Source: JAOUEA01 sp963825635
GTDB taxonomy: Bacteria; Actinomycetota; UBA4738; HRBIN12
Assembly: GCA_963825635.1 (NCBI GenBank)
Contig: CAWGTU010000001.1
Coordinates: 1 to 64,000 of the forward strand
Length of the DNA stretch: 64,000 nt
Direction of reading: 5' to 3'
The notes below the pieces were generated by a model. The model searched no databases and was not told the DNA's origin. It saw nothing but the letters and a program-made list of their open reading frames with translations. Position 1 is the first letter of the stretch. Each line of letters opens with the position of its first letter. A program made the position numbers and the translations under genes. Below, in pieces: positions 50,304-60,063 of the stretch.

Positions 50304-52673
50304 ATGCTCGCCGTGCCCGAAGAGCTGCAACTCCCTCGCAGGGTCGGTGGGGGCCCCCTGAAGCGACTGTTCGTCGGTCGGGCCATCGCCTCCGACAAGG
50401 CCGAGCACCAGCTCCTGCCGAAGTTCCTCGCCCTGCCGGTCTTCTCCTCCGACCCCCTCTCCTCGAACGCGTACGCCACCGAGGAGATGATGCTCGTGCT
50501 CGTGGCGGCCGGAGCCGGGGCCCTCACGCTCAGGATGCCGATCGCGCTTGCGATCGCCTTGCTGTTGGCCATCGTCGTCACCTCGTACCGGCAGACGGTG
50601 CGTGCCTATCCCACCGGCGGCGGCTCCTACATCGTCGCCCGCGAGAACCTGGGGACGATCCCCGGCCTCACCGCCGCCGCCGCGATCCTGACCGACTACG
50701 TGCTGACCGTGGCGGTCAGCATCACCGCGGGGACCACGGCGATCGCCTCCGTCGCACCGGAGACCCTCGTGCCGATGCGCGTGCCGATCGCGATCGGGCT
50801 CGTCGCCCTCGTGACGCTCGCCAACCTCCGTGGCGTGAAGGAGGCTGGGTCGCTCTTCGCGATCCCGACCTACGGGTTCGTGCTGATGATCGCGATCACG
50901 CTGGTGACGGGCTTCGTCCGCTGCATGGGTGGGTGTCCGCTCGCCGAGACCGCCGACCTTCCTCTCGAGGTCGAGCACACGCTGTCGCTGTTCCTGATCG
51001 CGCGCGCGTTCTCGTCGGGTGCGACCGCGTTGACGGGTGTCGAGGCGATCGCCGACGGGGTGCCGGCGTTCCGCAGGCCGCAGGCGAGGAACGCCGCGAC
51101 CACCCTCGCGGTGATGGGAGCGATGTCGATCACGATGTTCCTCGGCATCACCGCGCTCTCCGTGCTCCTGCACGTGCGCATCACCGAGGACATCGTCCAT
51201 GAGCTGCCGGTGCTGGCCCAGATCGGCGACACGGTCTTCGGCGGCGGCTTCATGTTCCTCCTGCTCCAGGTGTTCACCGCGGGCATCCTGATCCTCGCGG
51301 CCAACACGGCGTTCCAGGACTTCCCACGGCTCGCATCGATCCTCGCGCGTGACCGCTTCATGCCCTCGCAGTTCCGCAACCGGGGCGACCGCCTCGTCTT
51401 CTCGAACGGCGTCGTCGTCCTCGCAGGTCTCGCGGCGATGCTGATCTGGGCGTTCGACGCCAACCTCACGCGGCTGATCCAGCTCTACGTCGTCGGCGTG
51501 TTCACGGCCTTCACGCTGTCGCAGGCGGGCATGGTCCGGCGGTGGATACGGACGAAGGAGGGAAGCTGGCAGCGGAGCGCCGTGATCAACGGGATCGGCG
51601 CGGCCACGACCGGCGTCGTGCTCGTCGTCGTCACGATCACGAAGTTCGCCAAGGGCGCCTGGATAGTGATCGTCGCGATGCCGTTCATCGTGCTGTTCTT
51701 CTGGGCGGTGCATCGCCACTACGAGCACGTGGCGCGCGCGCTGCAAGCTCGCCGCCTCACCGGGCGCGACGCCGCGAGTGGCACGATGCTGCTGCTCGTG
51801 CCCGACCTGGGGCTCGCCACCCGTGATGCGGTCGCGTACCTTCGGGCCGTTCGCCCCACCAGCTTCAACGCGCTGTATGTCGGCCCCGCCGATGCGTTCG
51901 AGGGTGTGGCGGCGGAGTGGTCGGTGGTCGCCCCCCGCATGGGCGACCTAGAGTCGCTCCGAGGCGCCGACCGGCACCTCGTCCGATCGGTTCGTCGCTT
52001 CGTGCGATCGATGCCTCGCCACGAGCGGGACCGATTCCTCACGGTCGTGATCCCCGAGCTGCTTCCGCGCAACACGTTCTGGCAGTTCCTGCGTCATCGG
52101 GAGGCGTTCCTGCTGAAGACTGCGCTGTTGTTCGAGCCGCGGGTGGTCGTGACCGACGTGCCGCTCGTGCCGTCGGAGGCGAGGCCGGCCTGGCTCGGCG
52201 ATCGACCACTCGAGCCGGAACGCACGGTGGTTCTCGTGCCCGTCTCCGCGGTGCACGATCCGACGGTCCGCGCCGTGATCTACGGGAAGTCGCTGCACCC
52301 CACCGCGATCGAGGCGATATTCATGGTCACCGATCCCGACGAGGTCGAGGGCGTGGTGGACGAGTGGCACGAGCGTCAGCTCGACGTGCCGCTCGTGCTG
52401 GTCGAGGCTCCGTTCCGCGACTTCGGCCCACCGTTGCTCGAAGAGATCCGGGCGCACACCTCACGTGGCGACACCGTGGTCACCGTCGTGTTGCCCGAGC
52501 TCGTGCCACGACACTGGTGGGAGAACCTGTTGCACAACCAGACCGCGCTGTTCTTCAAGCGGGTGCTGCTCTTCGAGCCGGGCGTCGTGGTCACGAGCGT
52601 GCCGTTCCACCTATCGGCGCCCGAGGTCGGACCCGACCCGAACCCGACCGCCGGGACAGCGGCGACCACGTAG
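50304..52673 (+). CDS. KimA/YdaO-like APC permease (copy 2)
   Basis: 789 residues if ATG 50304 is used; GTG 50313, with GAGG upstream, is equally possible. Same design as copy 1 and very similar in the membrane part: SYRQTVRAYPTGGGSYIVAR, SSGATALTGVEAIADGVPAF, LARDRFMPSQFRNRGDRLVF. The long cytosolic region carries LLLVPDLGLATRDAVAYLRA and TVVLVPVSAVHDPTVRAVIY, two USP-like units. It lies 37 nt after kdpE, so KdpDE probably controls it. K+ import is inferred from the family and the neighbours. Confidence 0.82.
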   Translation: MLAVPEELQLPRRVGGGPLKRLFVGRAIASDKAEHQLLPKFLALPVFSSDPLSSNAYATEEMMLVLVAAGAGALTLRMPIALAIALLLAIVVTSYRQTVRAYPTGGGSYIVARENLGTIPGLTAAAAILTDYVLTVAVSITAGTTAIASVAPETLVPMRVPIAIGLVALVTLANLRGVKEAGSLFAIPTYGFVLMIAITLVTGFVRCMGGCPLAETADLPLEVEHTLSLFLIARAFSSGATALTGVEAIADGVPAFRRPQARNAATTLAVMGAMSITMFLGITALSVLLHVRITEDIVHELPVLAQIGDTVFGGGFMFLLLQVFTAGILILAANTAFQDFPRLASILARDRFMPSQFRNRGDRLVFSNGVVVLAGLAAMLIWAFDANLTRLIQLYVVGVFTAFTLSQAGMVRRWIRTKEGSWQRSAVINGIGAATTGVVLVVVTITKFAKGAWIVIVAMPFIVLFFWAVHRHYEHVARALQARRLTGRDAASGTMLLLVPDLGLATRDAVAYLRAVRPTSFNALYVGPADAFEGVAAEWSVVAPRMGDLESLRGADRHLVRSVRRFVRSMPRHERDRFLTVVIPELLPRNTFWQFLRHREAFLLKTALLFEPRVVVTDVPLVPSEARPAWLGDRPLEPERTVVLVPVSAVHDPTVRAVIYGKSLHPTAIEAIFMVTDPDEVEGVVDEWHERQLDVPLVLVEAPFRDFGPPLLEEIRAHTSRGDTVVTVVLPELVPRHWWENLLHNQTALFFKRVLLFEPGVVVTSVPFHLSAPEVGPDPNPTAGTAATT

Positions 52674-52676
52674 GCT
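52671..52676 (+). promoter_or_regulatory. -10 box before KimA copy 3
   Basis: TAGGCT overlaps the stop codon of copy 2 and lies 6 nt before ATG 52683; copy 3 may therefore have its own leaderless promoter. Confidence 0.35.
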
Positions 52677-52682
52677 GCCGGC

Positions 52683-55046
52683 ATGGCCAGGACCGACCTC
52701 CCCGCCCCGTCGACCGGGGTGTTCAAGCGGGTCGTGCTCGGTCGGGCCTTCTCGAGCTCGCGCCTCGAGCACACCCTGCTGCCGAAGGTCCTCGCGCTGC
52801 CGGTCTTCGCCTCCGACGCGCTGTCGTCGGTCGCCTACGCCACCGGCGAGATCCTCCTCGTGCTCACGGTGGCGACCACGGCGCCACAGGGATACGTGCT
52901 CCCGATCGCGGGAGCCGTCTCGCTCCTGATGGCGCTCGTGATCGCCTCGTACCGCCAGACGGTACGTGCCTACCCAGGTGGAGGCGGGGCCTACATCGTG
53001 AGCAAGGAGAACCTCGGCCAGGCTCCCGGCCTCGTCGCGGCCGCCGCCCTCCTCTTCGACTACATGATGACCGTCGTCGTCTCGATCGTGGCCGGGGTGT
53101 TCGCGATCGGGTCGGCGGTGCCGGCCGCCAACGAGCATGCGGTCGCCCTCTCGATCTTCTTCGTGGCGTTCGTCACGCTCGCGAACCTGCGCGGCTCTAA
53201 GGAGTCGGGCGTGCTGTTCGCGATCCCGACCTACGGGTTCGTGCTGTCGATCGGTGCGCTGATCGCGTTCGGCTTCGCGCAGTGCCTGGGTGGATGCCCC
53301 GCGGTCGGTGTCGAGGTCGAGCCGATCCACGACGCGGCGACGACCGCAGGCGCGGTCGGGCTGTTCGTGCTCCTCAAGGCGTTCTCCTCAGGTGCCACCG
53401 CGCTCACCGGTGTGGAGGCGATCTCCAACGGCGTCCCGGCGTTCAAGCGCCCGCAGGCCCACAACGCCGCGACGACGCTCGCGATCATGGGCGGCATCGC
53501 GATCTCGATGTTCGTCGGCATATCGTGGCTCGCCACGCACGTCGAAGGGGTGGTCGCGAGCGAGGAGCGCTCGGTGCCGGCGCAGATCGCGATCGCGGTC
53601 TTCGGCGACGGATCGTTCGGTTTCTACGTCGTGCAGGTGTTCACGGCCGCGATCCTGATCCTCGCGGCGAACACCGCGTACCAGGACTTCCCCCGGCTCG
53701 CGTCGATCCTCGCGCGCGACCGGTACCTGCCGAGCCAGTTCGTGAACCGCGGCGACCGCCTCGTCTTCTCGAACGGCGTGCTGGTGCTCGGGCTGCTGTC
53801 GGCGGTGATGATCTACATCTTCGACGCGGACCTGAACGCGGTGATCGGCCTCTACGTGGTCGGCGTGTTCACGTCGTTCACGTTGTCCCAGTCGGGCATG
53901 GTGAAGCACTGGATCGCGGAGGGTCGCAGGGGCGACGTTGCGACGAAGGGGTGGCGCCGATCGATCGTGATCAACGCGGTCGGGGCGGCCACGACGTTCG
54001 TGGTGTTGATCGTGGTCGGCGCCTCGAAATGGTCGAGCGGCGCGTGGCTCTCGATCCTGATCATGGCGCTCCTCGTGCCCGTCTTCTACTCGATCCACCA
54101 CCACTACGCGAACGTGCGGCGTCAGCTGAGCGCGAAGCGGGTCCGCCCGGGTGCCACGGGTGAGAACCACGTGGTGCTACTCGTTCGCGACTTCGACGTC
54201 GCGACCGCGGGGGCGGTGGGGTACCTGCGGTCGTTCCGCCCTGAGGACATCCGGCCGGTGTTCCCCTGTCGCGAAGGTGAGGTCGCCGCCGACGTGCAGG
54301 CGCGCTGGCGCTCCTTCGTCGGACCTGGCATCCCTGACCTGATACCGATCGGGGCCTCGAACCTCACGTCCGGTGTCCGGCACGTGGTGGAAGGGATCTT
54401 CCGTAGGCCCGACGACTTCGTGACCGTGATCGTCCCCGAGTTGCTGCGCCCGCAGGGCTTCTTCTCCTACCTCGTGGGCAGCCGCGACCTCGTGCGCCTG
54501 AAGGCCAGCATGCTGCGGACCCCCAACGTGGTCGTCACCGACGTCCCGGTCGTGCTCGAGGCGGGTTCCCCCTCGGGGGCCGGTGGCACGCCGTTGATCC
54601 CGCAGCGCACCGTGACGCTCGTCTTCCTCTCCTCGGTGAACGACGTGTCCGTGCGCGCCGTGAACTATGCCCGCACGCTCGGCGCGACCGTGACGAGGGC
54701 GATCTACTTCGATCTCGATCCCGAGGCGGCGCACTCGATCGGCGACGACTGGTTCGACGTTGTCGAGGCCGTGCCGCTCGACATCGTCGAGGCTCCGTTC
54801 CGCGACCTCTCGATCCCGATGCTGGCCGAGGTGCGTCGGTACACCGAACGGGCGGACACGATCGTGAACGTCGTGGTCCCCGAGTACATCGTGGCGAAGT
54901 GGTGGCAGCTGCCGCTGCACGGACAGACCGCGCTGTTCGTGAAGCGCCTGTTCCTGTTCGAGGAACGCGTGGTGCTCACGAGCGTCTCCTACAACCTCGA
55001 GACCGCCCGGGCGTCGGCTCGCTCCGAGCGCGAGGCATCGAGCTGA
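52683..55046 (+). CDS. KimA/YdaO-like APC permease (copy 3)
   Basis: 787 residues. More diverged than copies 1 and 2 but with the same core: SSVAYATGEILLVL, SYRQTVRAYPGGGGAYIVSK, SSGATALTGVEAISNGVPAF, LARDRYLPSQFVNRGDRLVF. The cytosolic half reads HVVLLVRDFDVATAGAVGYL and RTVTLVFLSSVNDVSVRAVN. The helix-1 motif has TGE where the others have TEE. It follows copy 2 with a 9-nt gap. The three proteins may differ in affinity or ion preference. Confidence 0.82.
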   Translation: MARTDLPAPSTGVFKRVVLGRAFSSSRLEHTLLPKVLALPVFASDALSSVAYATGEILLVLTVATTAPQGYVLPIAGAVSLLMALVIASYRQTVRAYPGGGGAYIVSKENLGQAPGLVAAAALLFDYMMTVVVSIVAGVFAIGSAVPAANEHAVALSIFFVAFVTLANLRGSKESGVLFAIPTYGFVLSIGALIAFGFAQCLGGCPAVGVEVEPIHDAATTAGAVGLFVLLKAFSSGATALTGVEAISNGVPAFKRPQAHNAATTLAIMGGIAISMFVGISWLATHVEGVVASEERSVPAQIAIAVFGDGSFGFYVVQVFTAAILILAANTAYQDFPRLASILARDRYLPSQFVNRGDRLVFSNGVLVLGLLSAVMIYIFDADLNAVIGLYVVGVFTSFTLSQSGMVKHWIAEGRRGDVATKGWRRSIVINAVGAATTFVVLIVVGASKWSSGAWLSILIMALLVPVFYSIHHHYANVRRQLSAKRVRPGATGENHVVLLVRDFDVATAGAVGYLRSFRPEDIRPVFPCREGEVAADVQARWRSFVGPGIPDLIPIGASNLTSGVRHVVEGIFRRPDDFVTVIVPELLRPQGFFSYLVGSRDLVRLKASMLRTPNVVVTDVPVVLEAGSPSGAGGTPLIPQRTVTLVFLSSVNDVSVRAVNYARTLGATVTRAIYFDLDPEAAHSIGDDWFDVVEAVPLDIVEAPFRDLSIPMLAEVRRYTERADTIVNVVVPEYIVAKWWQLPLHGQTALFVKRLFLFEERVVLTSVSYNLETARASARSEREASS

Positions 55047-55060
55047 GACGCCGCCTGCGG

Positions 55061-55066
55061 TACGGT
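55061..55066 (+). promoter_or_regulatory. -10 box of the GNAT gene
   Basis: TACGGT, followed by a leader of about 30 nt that carries GGGAGG 7 nt before the GTG at 55103. Confidence 0.4.
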
Positions 55067-55102
55067 TGCCGCTGACCGTGAGCCGACCGGGAGGCGAACC
55101 AG

Positions 55103-55582
55103 GTGAACATCCGTCCGGCCACCAGGGGCGATGCCGAGTTCCTGAAGACGATGCTGTACGAGGCTGCGCGCTGGAACCCCGACTGGCCTCGTGAGTCGAT
55201 GGAAGAGGTGCTGGACGAACCTGTCCTGCGTCGGTACCACGAGGGCTGGGGGCGTCCGGGCGACGGTGGTGTGATCGCCGAGCTCGACGGCGAGCCCGTG
55301 GGCGCCGTCTGGTACCGCCAGTTCACCGAGGACGAACCGGGGTACGGCTTCATCGACGAGAAGACGCCGGAGCTCTCCGTGGCCGTCCAGCCGCTGCATC
55401 GGCGCAAAGGCATCGGACACGCGCTGCTTCATTCCGCGATGGTGCAGGCGCGCGAGGAGGGGTTCCAGGCTCTCTCGCTCTCGGTCGCGGTGCACAACCG
55501 GTCCCGCATGATGTACCAGCGGGCCGGCTTCCAGCGGATCGCCGAGGACGGCGATCACTGGACGATGGTCGTCAATCTGTAA
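55103..55582 (+). CDS. GNAT-family N-acetyltransferase
   Basis: 159 residues, GTG start. The acetyl-CoA pyrophosphate loop is seen in PLHRRKGIGHALLHSAM (R-x-x-G-x-G), preceded by the beta-4 strand PELSVAVQ. The C-terminal LSVAVHNRSRMMYQRAGFQRI is the common GNAT motif B. An N-terminal helix-rich half (LKTMLYEAARWNPDWP) is shared with many uncharacterised GNATs. The substrate is unknown. Confidence 0.88.
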   Translation: MNIRPATRGDAEFLKTMLYEAARWNPDWPRESMEEVLDEPVLRRYHEGWGRPGDGGVIAELDGEPVGAVWYRQFTEDEPGYGFIDEKTPELSVAVQPLHRRKGIGHALLHSAMVQAREEGFQALSLSVAVHNRSRMMYQRAGFQRIAEDGDHWTMVVNL

Positions 55583-55598
55583 CCCCGCCCGACGCTTG

Positions 55599-56546
55599 TC
55601 ACGCAGGGAACGAGAACCGGAACAGCTTCCCGTCGTTCTCGTCCGGATCCGTCTCGTTGTCGGTGCCCTTCGCGACGATGAATAGGTGCATCACGCCGGG
55701 GTCGGTCGGGCTCGGTGCGAGCGTGATGCCGGCGGCTCTGTGGATCCTCGCGGCCGACAGATCGATCGTGCGGATCAGTCGGCCCCGCATCGTCGTCTCG
55801 GCGACGATGTCCTCGACGCTGCTTACGATGAAGAGGTGCTTCGATCGACGATCGAACTCGACGTCTTCCGGTGCGGTGAGCCCCAGTGGCTCCGTCGGGA
55901 ACCGTCGAGCGACGTCGTCAGTCGTGCCGAACCGGCGATCTCGGCCGGCCCTCACGGTGACGACGCGCCCACGTCGTGCATCGGTGAGGATCAGCATCCG
56001 GCCCTTGCCGCGCCACGCGAGACCTTCAGGGTCGCGACTCCCGATCGGTCTGGTCCTCAGGATCGCCCGCGATCGGTCGTCGGCCGTGCCGATGCGGCCG
56101 TCTGCGCCGGCGCGGATCCGGTAGACGCGTGCCCTGTCGTCGTCGACGACGAAGAGCGAGCGTGAGCCCTCGTGCCACGCGATGTCCTCGGGCTCGGGCG
56201 TCGTGCGATGCACAGAGCCCCTCCGGATCAGCGCCCCCCGTCGCGACGCGGTGAACAGGTTTCCCCCCTCCCAGAGCCTGGGGATCTCCTCGACCTCGGC
56301 GTCGGACACGAGCAGGCGGTTCGTCGATCGGATGAACGTGAGGCCGGTCGGGTCCGGACTGGACGAGCGCCACTCCGACGTCATCGTCGTCGTGAGGAGT
56401 TCGGCGGTTACCGTCGGGGCTGCTGCCCGAGCCGCCGGGACCGCCCCCGTGATGAGCGCACCTAACACAGCGACCGCGGTTAACGTGATTCTACGAAGAA
56501 CGAGCGACCGCTGGTGAGCCGGTGGGACGGGGGATCGGGCACGCAT
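55599..56546 (-). CDS. Secreted beta-propeller-like protein
   Basis: 315 residues with a signal peptide (TLTAVAVLGALITGAVPAARA). The rest repeats short blades such as DPTGLTFIRSTNRLLVSD, EPEDIAWHEGSRSLFVVDDD, DPEGLAWRGKGRMLILTD and APEDVEFDRRSKHLFIVSS, about 50 residues apart. This is the pattern of SdiA-regulated/SMP-30-like propellers. RIGTADD and RFGTTDD loops could bind Ca2+. It may be an extracellular sugar- or metal-binding protein or a hydrolase. Confidence 0.75.
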   Translation of the reverse strand: MRARSPVPPAHQRSLVLRRITLTAVAVLGALITGAVPAARAAAPTVTAELLTTTMTSEWRSSSPDPTGLTFIRSTNRLLVSDAEVEEIPRLWEGGNLFTASRRGALIRRGSVHRTTPEPEDIAWHEGSRSLFVVDDDRARVYRIRAGADGRIGTADDRSRAILRTRPIGSRDPEGLAWRGKGRMLILTDARRGRVVTVRAGRDRRFGTTDDVARRFPTEPLGLTAPEDVEFDRRSKHLFIVSSVEDIVAETTMRGRLIRTIDLSAARIHRAAGITLAPSPTDPGVMHLFIVAKGTDNETDPDENDGKLFRFSFPA

Positions 56547-56627
56547 ATCCTCGGAACCGTAGCGAACATGCGTATGGATGCACCCCGCAGGGGCACGAGC
56601 ACCCCTACCGCGTTCGCGTGATGCGGA

Positions 56628-57304
56628 TCACGGGCGCCGGTCCGCTCCGCCGTCGGCCTTCGCGGCGTCGAGCGCGGCGTACTCGGCGCGAACCTTCGTC
56701 CACCGCCGGCGCACGTACCAGACGACGGCCGCGACGCAGAGACCCGCGATCGCCCACGAGAACGGCTGCAAGGCCTGTTCCACCGTCTCCCAGCGGTCGC
56801 CGAGCTCATGGCCCAGCCAGGCGAGCGCGAACGTCCACGGCAGGCATCCGAGGACGGTGTAGAGCGTGAACCGCCAGAACGGCATGCGCACGACCCCGGC
56901 GGGCAGCGAGATGAACGTGCGGATCACCGGCAGCAATCGCGAGAAGAACACGGCCGCGCCGCCGTAGCGTTCGAACCAGAGGTGGGCCTTGTCGACCTCG
57001 TGCGGGCGGATCAACAGGTAGCGCCCGAATCGGTCGACGAGGGGCCGCCCCCCACGGCGCCGACCCAATACGCGATCCAGGAGCCGACGAGGTTCCCGAT
57101 CGTCCCCATCATGCCGACCCAGAAGAGCGAGAGCTCCTCGCCCGGCGCCGCGAATCCGGGCGCCGCGAGCGCCCCCCCGAAGAGCATCGTCACCTCGCTG
57201 GGGATCGGCACGCACGCCGATTCCAGCACCATCAGCACGAACACGGCCGCGTAGCCGTAGCCGGCGACCGTGTCGATCACGAACTGGTGGAGCCAGTCGA
57301 GCAT
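56628..57304 (-). CDS. DedA-family membrane protein, frameshifted
   Basis: Two frames make one DedA protein. From ATG 57304: YGYAAVFVLMVLESACVPIPSE, the DedA N-terminal motif, to SWIAYWVGAVGG. The frame then breaks at a run of six C (57048-57053, G on the coding strand). The other frame continues RPLVDRFGRYLLIRPHEVDK and FFSRLLPVIRTFISLPAGV, the DedA core, to 56628. Seven G residues in the run would restore one protein of about 225 residues. DedA/SNARE-associated proteins move lipids such as undecaprenyl phosphate across the membrane. Confidence 0.75.
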
Positions 57305-57489
57305 GGGAGCACGAACTCCGAACCTCGGGAATAGCCAGACCGTATCAGCGTGTTCAGTGGCCTCCGGAAGGGTGTCGGCATGCCACGTTGGGCGGTATAG
57401 CCGTCGACCGGTGGTACGGTCGCCGCCGGGTTCCCCGCCCGCCGGTGGGCTTGACACCCTCACCCCACGACCCGTAAAGGTTCCCCGCC

Positions 57490-60057
57490 ATGGCCAACCC
57501 AAAGACGCTCGTGGTCGTCGAATCGCCCGCCAAGGCGAAGACGATCGAGAAGTACCTGGGCGGCGACTACGCCGTCCGGGCTTCCTATGGGCACATCCGC
57601 GACCTCGGCAAGGGCTACGGAGGCCTCGGCGTCGACGTCGAGCATGCGTTCACGCCGGACTACGTGGTGCCCGAGGACTCGAAGCGTCACGTGGGAGAGC
57701 TGAAGAAGGTCCTCAAGGCCGGCTCGGGCGATCTGATCCTCGCGACGGACTACGATCGTGAGGGCGAGGCGATCGCGTACCACGTCGCAACCCTGCTGGG
57801 GGTCGACCCGACGACCGCGAAGCGCGTGACGTTCACCGAGATCACCCGAGACGCGATCCTCGAGGCGTTCGGTCAGCCGCGCGCGATCGACCTGAAGCTC
57901 TACGACGCTCAGGAGGCGCGCCGCATCCTCGACCGCCTCGTCGGGTATCGGATCTCGCCGTTGCTGTGGAAGAAGGTCCGCCCCGGGCTGTCGGCGGGGC
58001 GGGTCCAGTCCGTCGCGGTGCGGCTGATCGTCGAGCGCGAGCGCGAGATCCGGGCGTTCGCTCCCGTCGAGTACTGGAGCGTCGACGTTCGTCTCACGCC
58101 CGGCGAGCCCGCCGACCCGGAGCAGCCGTTCATCGCCCGCCTCACCCAGGTGCCGGAGGGCAAGCTGGCGACGTCGCCCGACAAGAAGGGCGTGCTGCTC
58201 GCGGCCGAGGCCGATGCTGCCACCCATGTCGATCGCCTCCGCAGCGCGACCTACCGGGTCGCGAACGTCGAGAAGAAGGAACGCAAGCGCTCACCGGCGC
58301 CGCCGTTCACGACGTCGACGCTGCAGCAGGAGGCCGCGCGCAAGCTGGGGTTCAGCGCCCGCAAGACGATGACGCTCGCGCAGCGCTTGTACGAGGGCAT
58401 CGACATCCCGGGCGAGGGCACGGTCGGGCTGATCACGTACATGCGGACCGACTCGGTGAACATCGCCGACACCGCTTTGCGCGAGATCGCCGAGCTCGTG
58501 AAGACCGAGTACGGCGAGCGCTACACGCTCGCCCAGCCGCGCCGCTACAAGACCCGCAGCCGTAACGCGCAGGAGGCGCACGAGGCCGTACGGCCCACGA
58601 GCGTGATGCGCACGCCACAGCGGGTGGCCGCGACGCTCGATCGTGACCAGCTGCGCCTCTACACCCTGATCTGGCAGCGCACGACTGCCACCCAGATGGC
58701 GGAGGCCCGCTTCGACCAGGTCGGCATCGACATCGTCGCGGCGTCCGCCGCGCAGCCCGGAGATGCCAACGCCGGCGACGTGAAGTACGGCCTGCGAGCC
58801 ACGGGCCAGACGATGACGTTCGACGGCTTCATCCGGGTCTACAAGGAAGGACGCGACGAGGGGCCCGACGAGGACGCCGAGAAGACGCTGCCCGTGCTCA
58901 CCGCCGAGCAGCTGCTGCGCATGCTCGAGGTGCTTCCCGAACAGCACTTCACGCAGCCGCCGCCCCGCTACTCCGAGGCCTCGCTCGTGAAGACGCTCGA
59001 GGAGCTCGGCATCGGCCGTCCGTCGACGTACGCGTCGATCATCGACACGATCCAGCGGCGCGAGTACGTGACGCTCGAGGAGAAGCGGTTCAAGCCCACG
59101 GATACGGGCGAGGTCGTCACCGACAAGCTGATCGAACACTTCCCCGACGTGGTCGACGTGACCTTCACCGCGTACATGGAGAAGGAGCTCGACGACATCG
59201 CCGAGGGCGACCTGCGCAAGATCACGATGCTCGAGGAGTTCTACGGGCCGTTCGAACGCGCTCTCGAGAAGGCGGAGCACTCGTTCGAGCGCTTCAGCGA
59301 GGAGCTCGACGAGGAATGCCCCCTGTGTCCGACCGAGGGCCGTGAGCCGGGGAAGCTCGAGGTGAAGCTCGGCCGCTACGGCAAGTTCGTCGGCTGCACG
59401 AACTACCCCGACTGCCGCTACATCCGCAACATGGACGGCAGCGTCCGTCCCGAGCCCGAGATGCTCGACGAGATCTGCCCCGAGTGCGGGAAGCAGCTCC
59501 AGCGGCGCGTCGGCCGTTACGGGCCGTTCACGGGATGCAGCGGCTACCCCGACTGCCGCTACATCAAGAAGGACCCGCCGGTCTCGACGGGGGTGACGTG
59601 CCCGCAGTGTGGTGAAGGGGAGCTGATCGAGAAGCGGAGCCGGTTCGGGTCGCTCTTCTACAGCTGCAGCCGTTATCCGGACTGCGACTGCGCCGTCGGG
59701 AACCCTCCCGAGAAGGACCGTCCGTGTCCGGAGTGCGGATCCCTGCTGTTGCGCCGGCCGAAGTCGCTGAAGTGCTGGGGATGTGGTGCCGAGCTCGATC
59801 TGGAGTTCAACGTCACGAAGAACGGCGACGTCGAGGCAGAGACTGCGGCGCGCGAGGCGAAGTCTGCCGCGCGCGCTGCACGCGCAGCTGCCAAGAAGAA
59901 GACGACGGCGAAGAAGAAGACGACGGCGAAGAAGAAGACGACGGCGCAGAAGAAGACGACCGCCAAGAAGAAGAAGGCGACGACGGCGCGGAAGAAGGCG
60001 ACCGTCGCGAAGACCACGGCCACGTCGTCGGCCGACGCGGCCCTCCCTGAGGCCTAG
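57490..60057 (+). CDS. topA: DNA topoisomerase I
   Basis: 855 residues; ATG 57490 has AAAGG 9 nt before it. TOPRIM domain at the start (LVVVESPAKAKTIEKYLG, DYDREGEAIAYH with the acidic triad); catalytic Y317 in LITYMRTDSVN. Four zinc-ribbon-like units lie in the C-terminal third (CPLC...C-x5-C, CPEC, CPQC, CPEC), and a lysine/threonine/alanine tail (AKKKTT repeats) follows. Such basic tails help processivity in actinobacterial TopA. It relaxes negative supercoils. The gene is followed 6 nt later by the MFS-tmk gene, as in Streptomyces. Confidence 0.97.
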   Translation: MANPKTLVVVESPAKAKTIEKYLGGDYAVRASYGHIRDLGKGYGGLGVDVEHAFTPDYVVPEDSKRHVGELKKVLKAGSGDLILATDYDREGEAIAYHVATLLGVDPTTAKRVTFTEITRDAILEAFGQPRAIDLKLYDAQEARRILDRLVGYRISPLLWKKVRPGLSAGRVQSVAVRLIVEREREIRAFAPVEYWSVDVRLTPGEPADPEQPFIARLTQVPEGKLATSPDKKGVLLAAEADAATHVDRLRSATYRVANVEKKERKRSPAPPFTTSTLQQEAARKLGFSARKTMTLAQRLYEGIDIPGEGTVGLITYMRTDSVNIADTALREIAELVKTEYGERYTLAQPRRYKTRSRNAQEAHEAVRPTSVMRTPQRVAATLDRDQLRLYTLIWQRTTATQMAEARFDQVGIDIVAASAAQPGDANAGDVKYGLRATGQTMTFDGFIRVYKEGRDEGPDEDAEKTLPVLTAEQLLRMLEVLPEQHFTQPPPRYSEASLVKTLEELGIGRPSTYASIIDTIQRREYVTLEEKRFKPTDTGEVVTDKLIEHFPDVVDVTFTAYMEKELDDIAEGDLRKITMLEEFYGPFERALEKAEHSFERFSEELDEECPLCPTEGREPGKLEVKLGRYGKFVGCTNYPDCRYIRNMDGSVRPEPEMLDEICPECGKQLQRRVGRYGPFTGCSGYPDCRYIKKDPPVSTGVTCPQCGEGELIEKRSRFGSLFYSCSRYPDCDCAVGNPPEKDRPCPECGSLLLRRPKSLKCWGCGAELDLEFNVTKNGDVEAETAAREAKSAARAARAAAKKKTTAKKKTTAKKKTTAQKKTTAKKKKATTARKKATVAKTTATSSADAALPEA
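59890..59961 (+). repeat. AKKKTT-coding tandem repeat in topA
   Basis: Four 18-bp units encode AKKKTT, AKKKTT, AKKKTT and AQKKTT, in frame. Unlike the similar tail at 1443-1500 it is intact. Confidence 0.85.
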
Positions 60058-60063
60058 CGCGTC

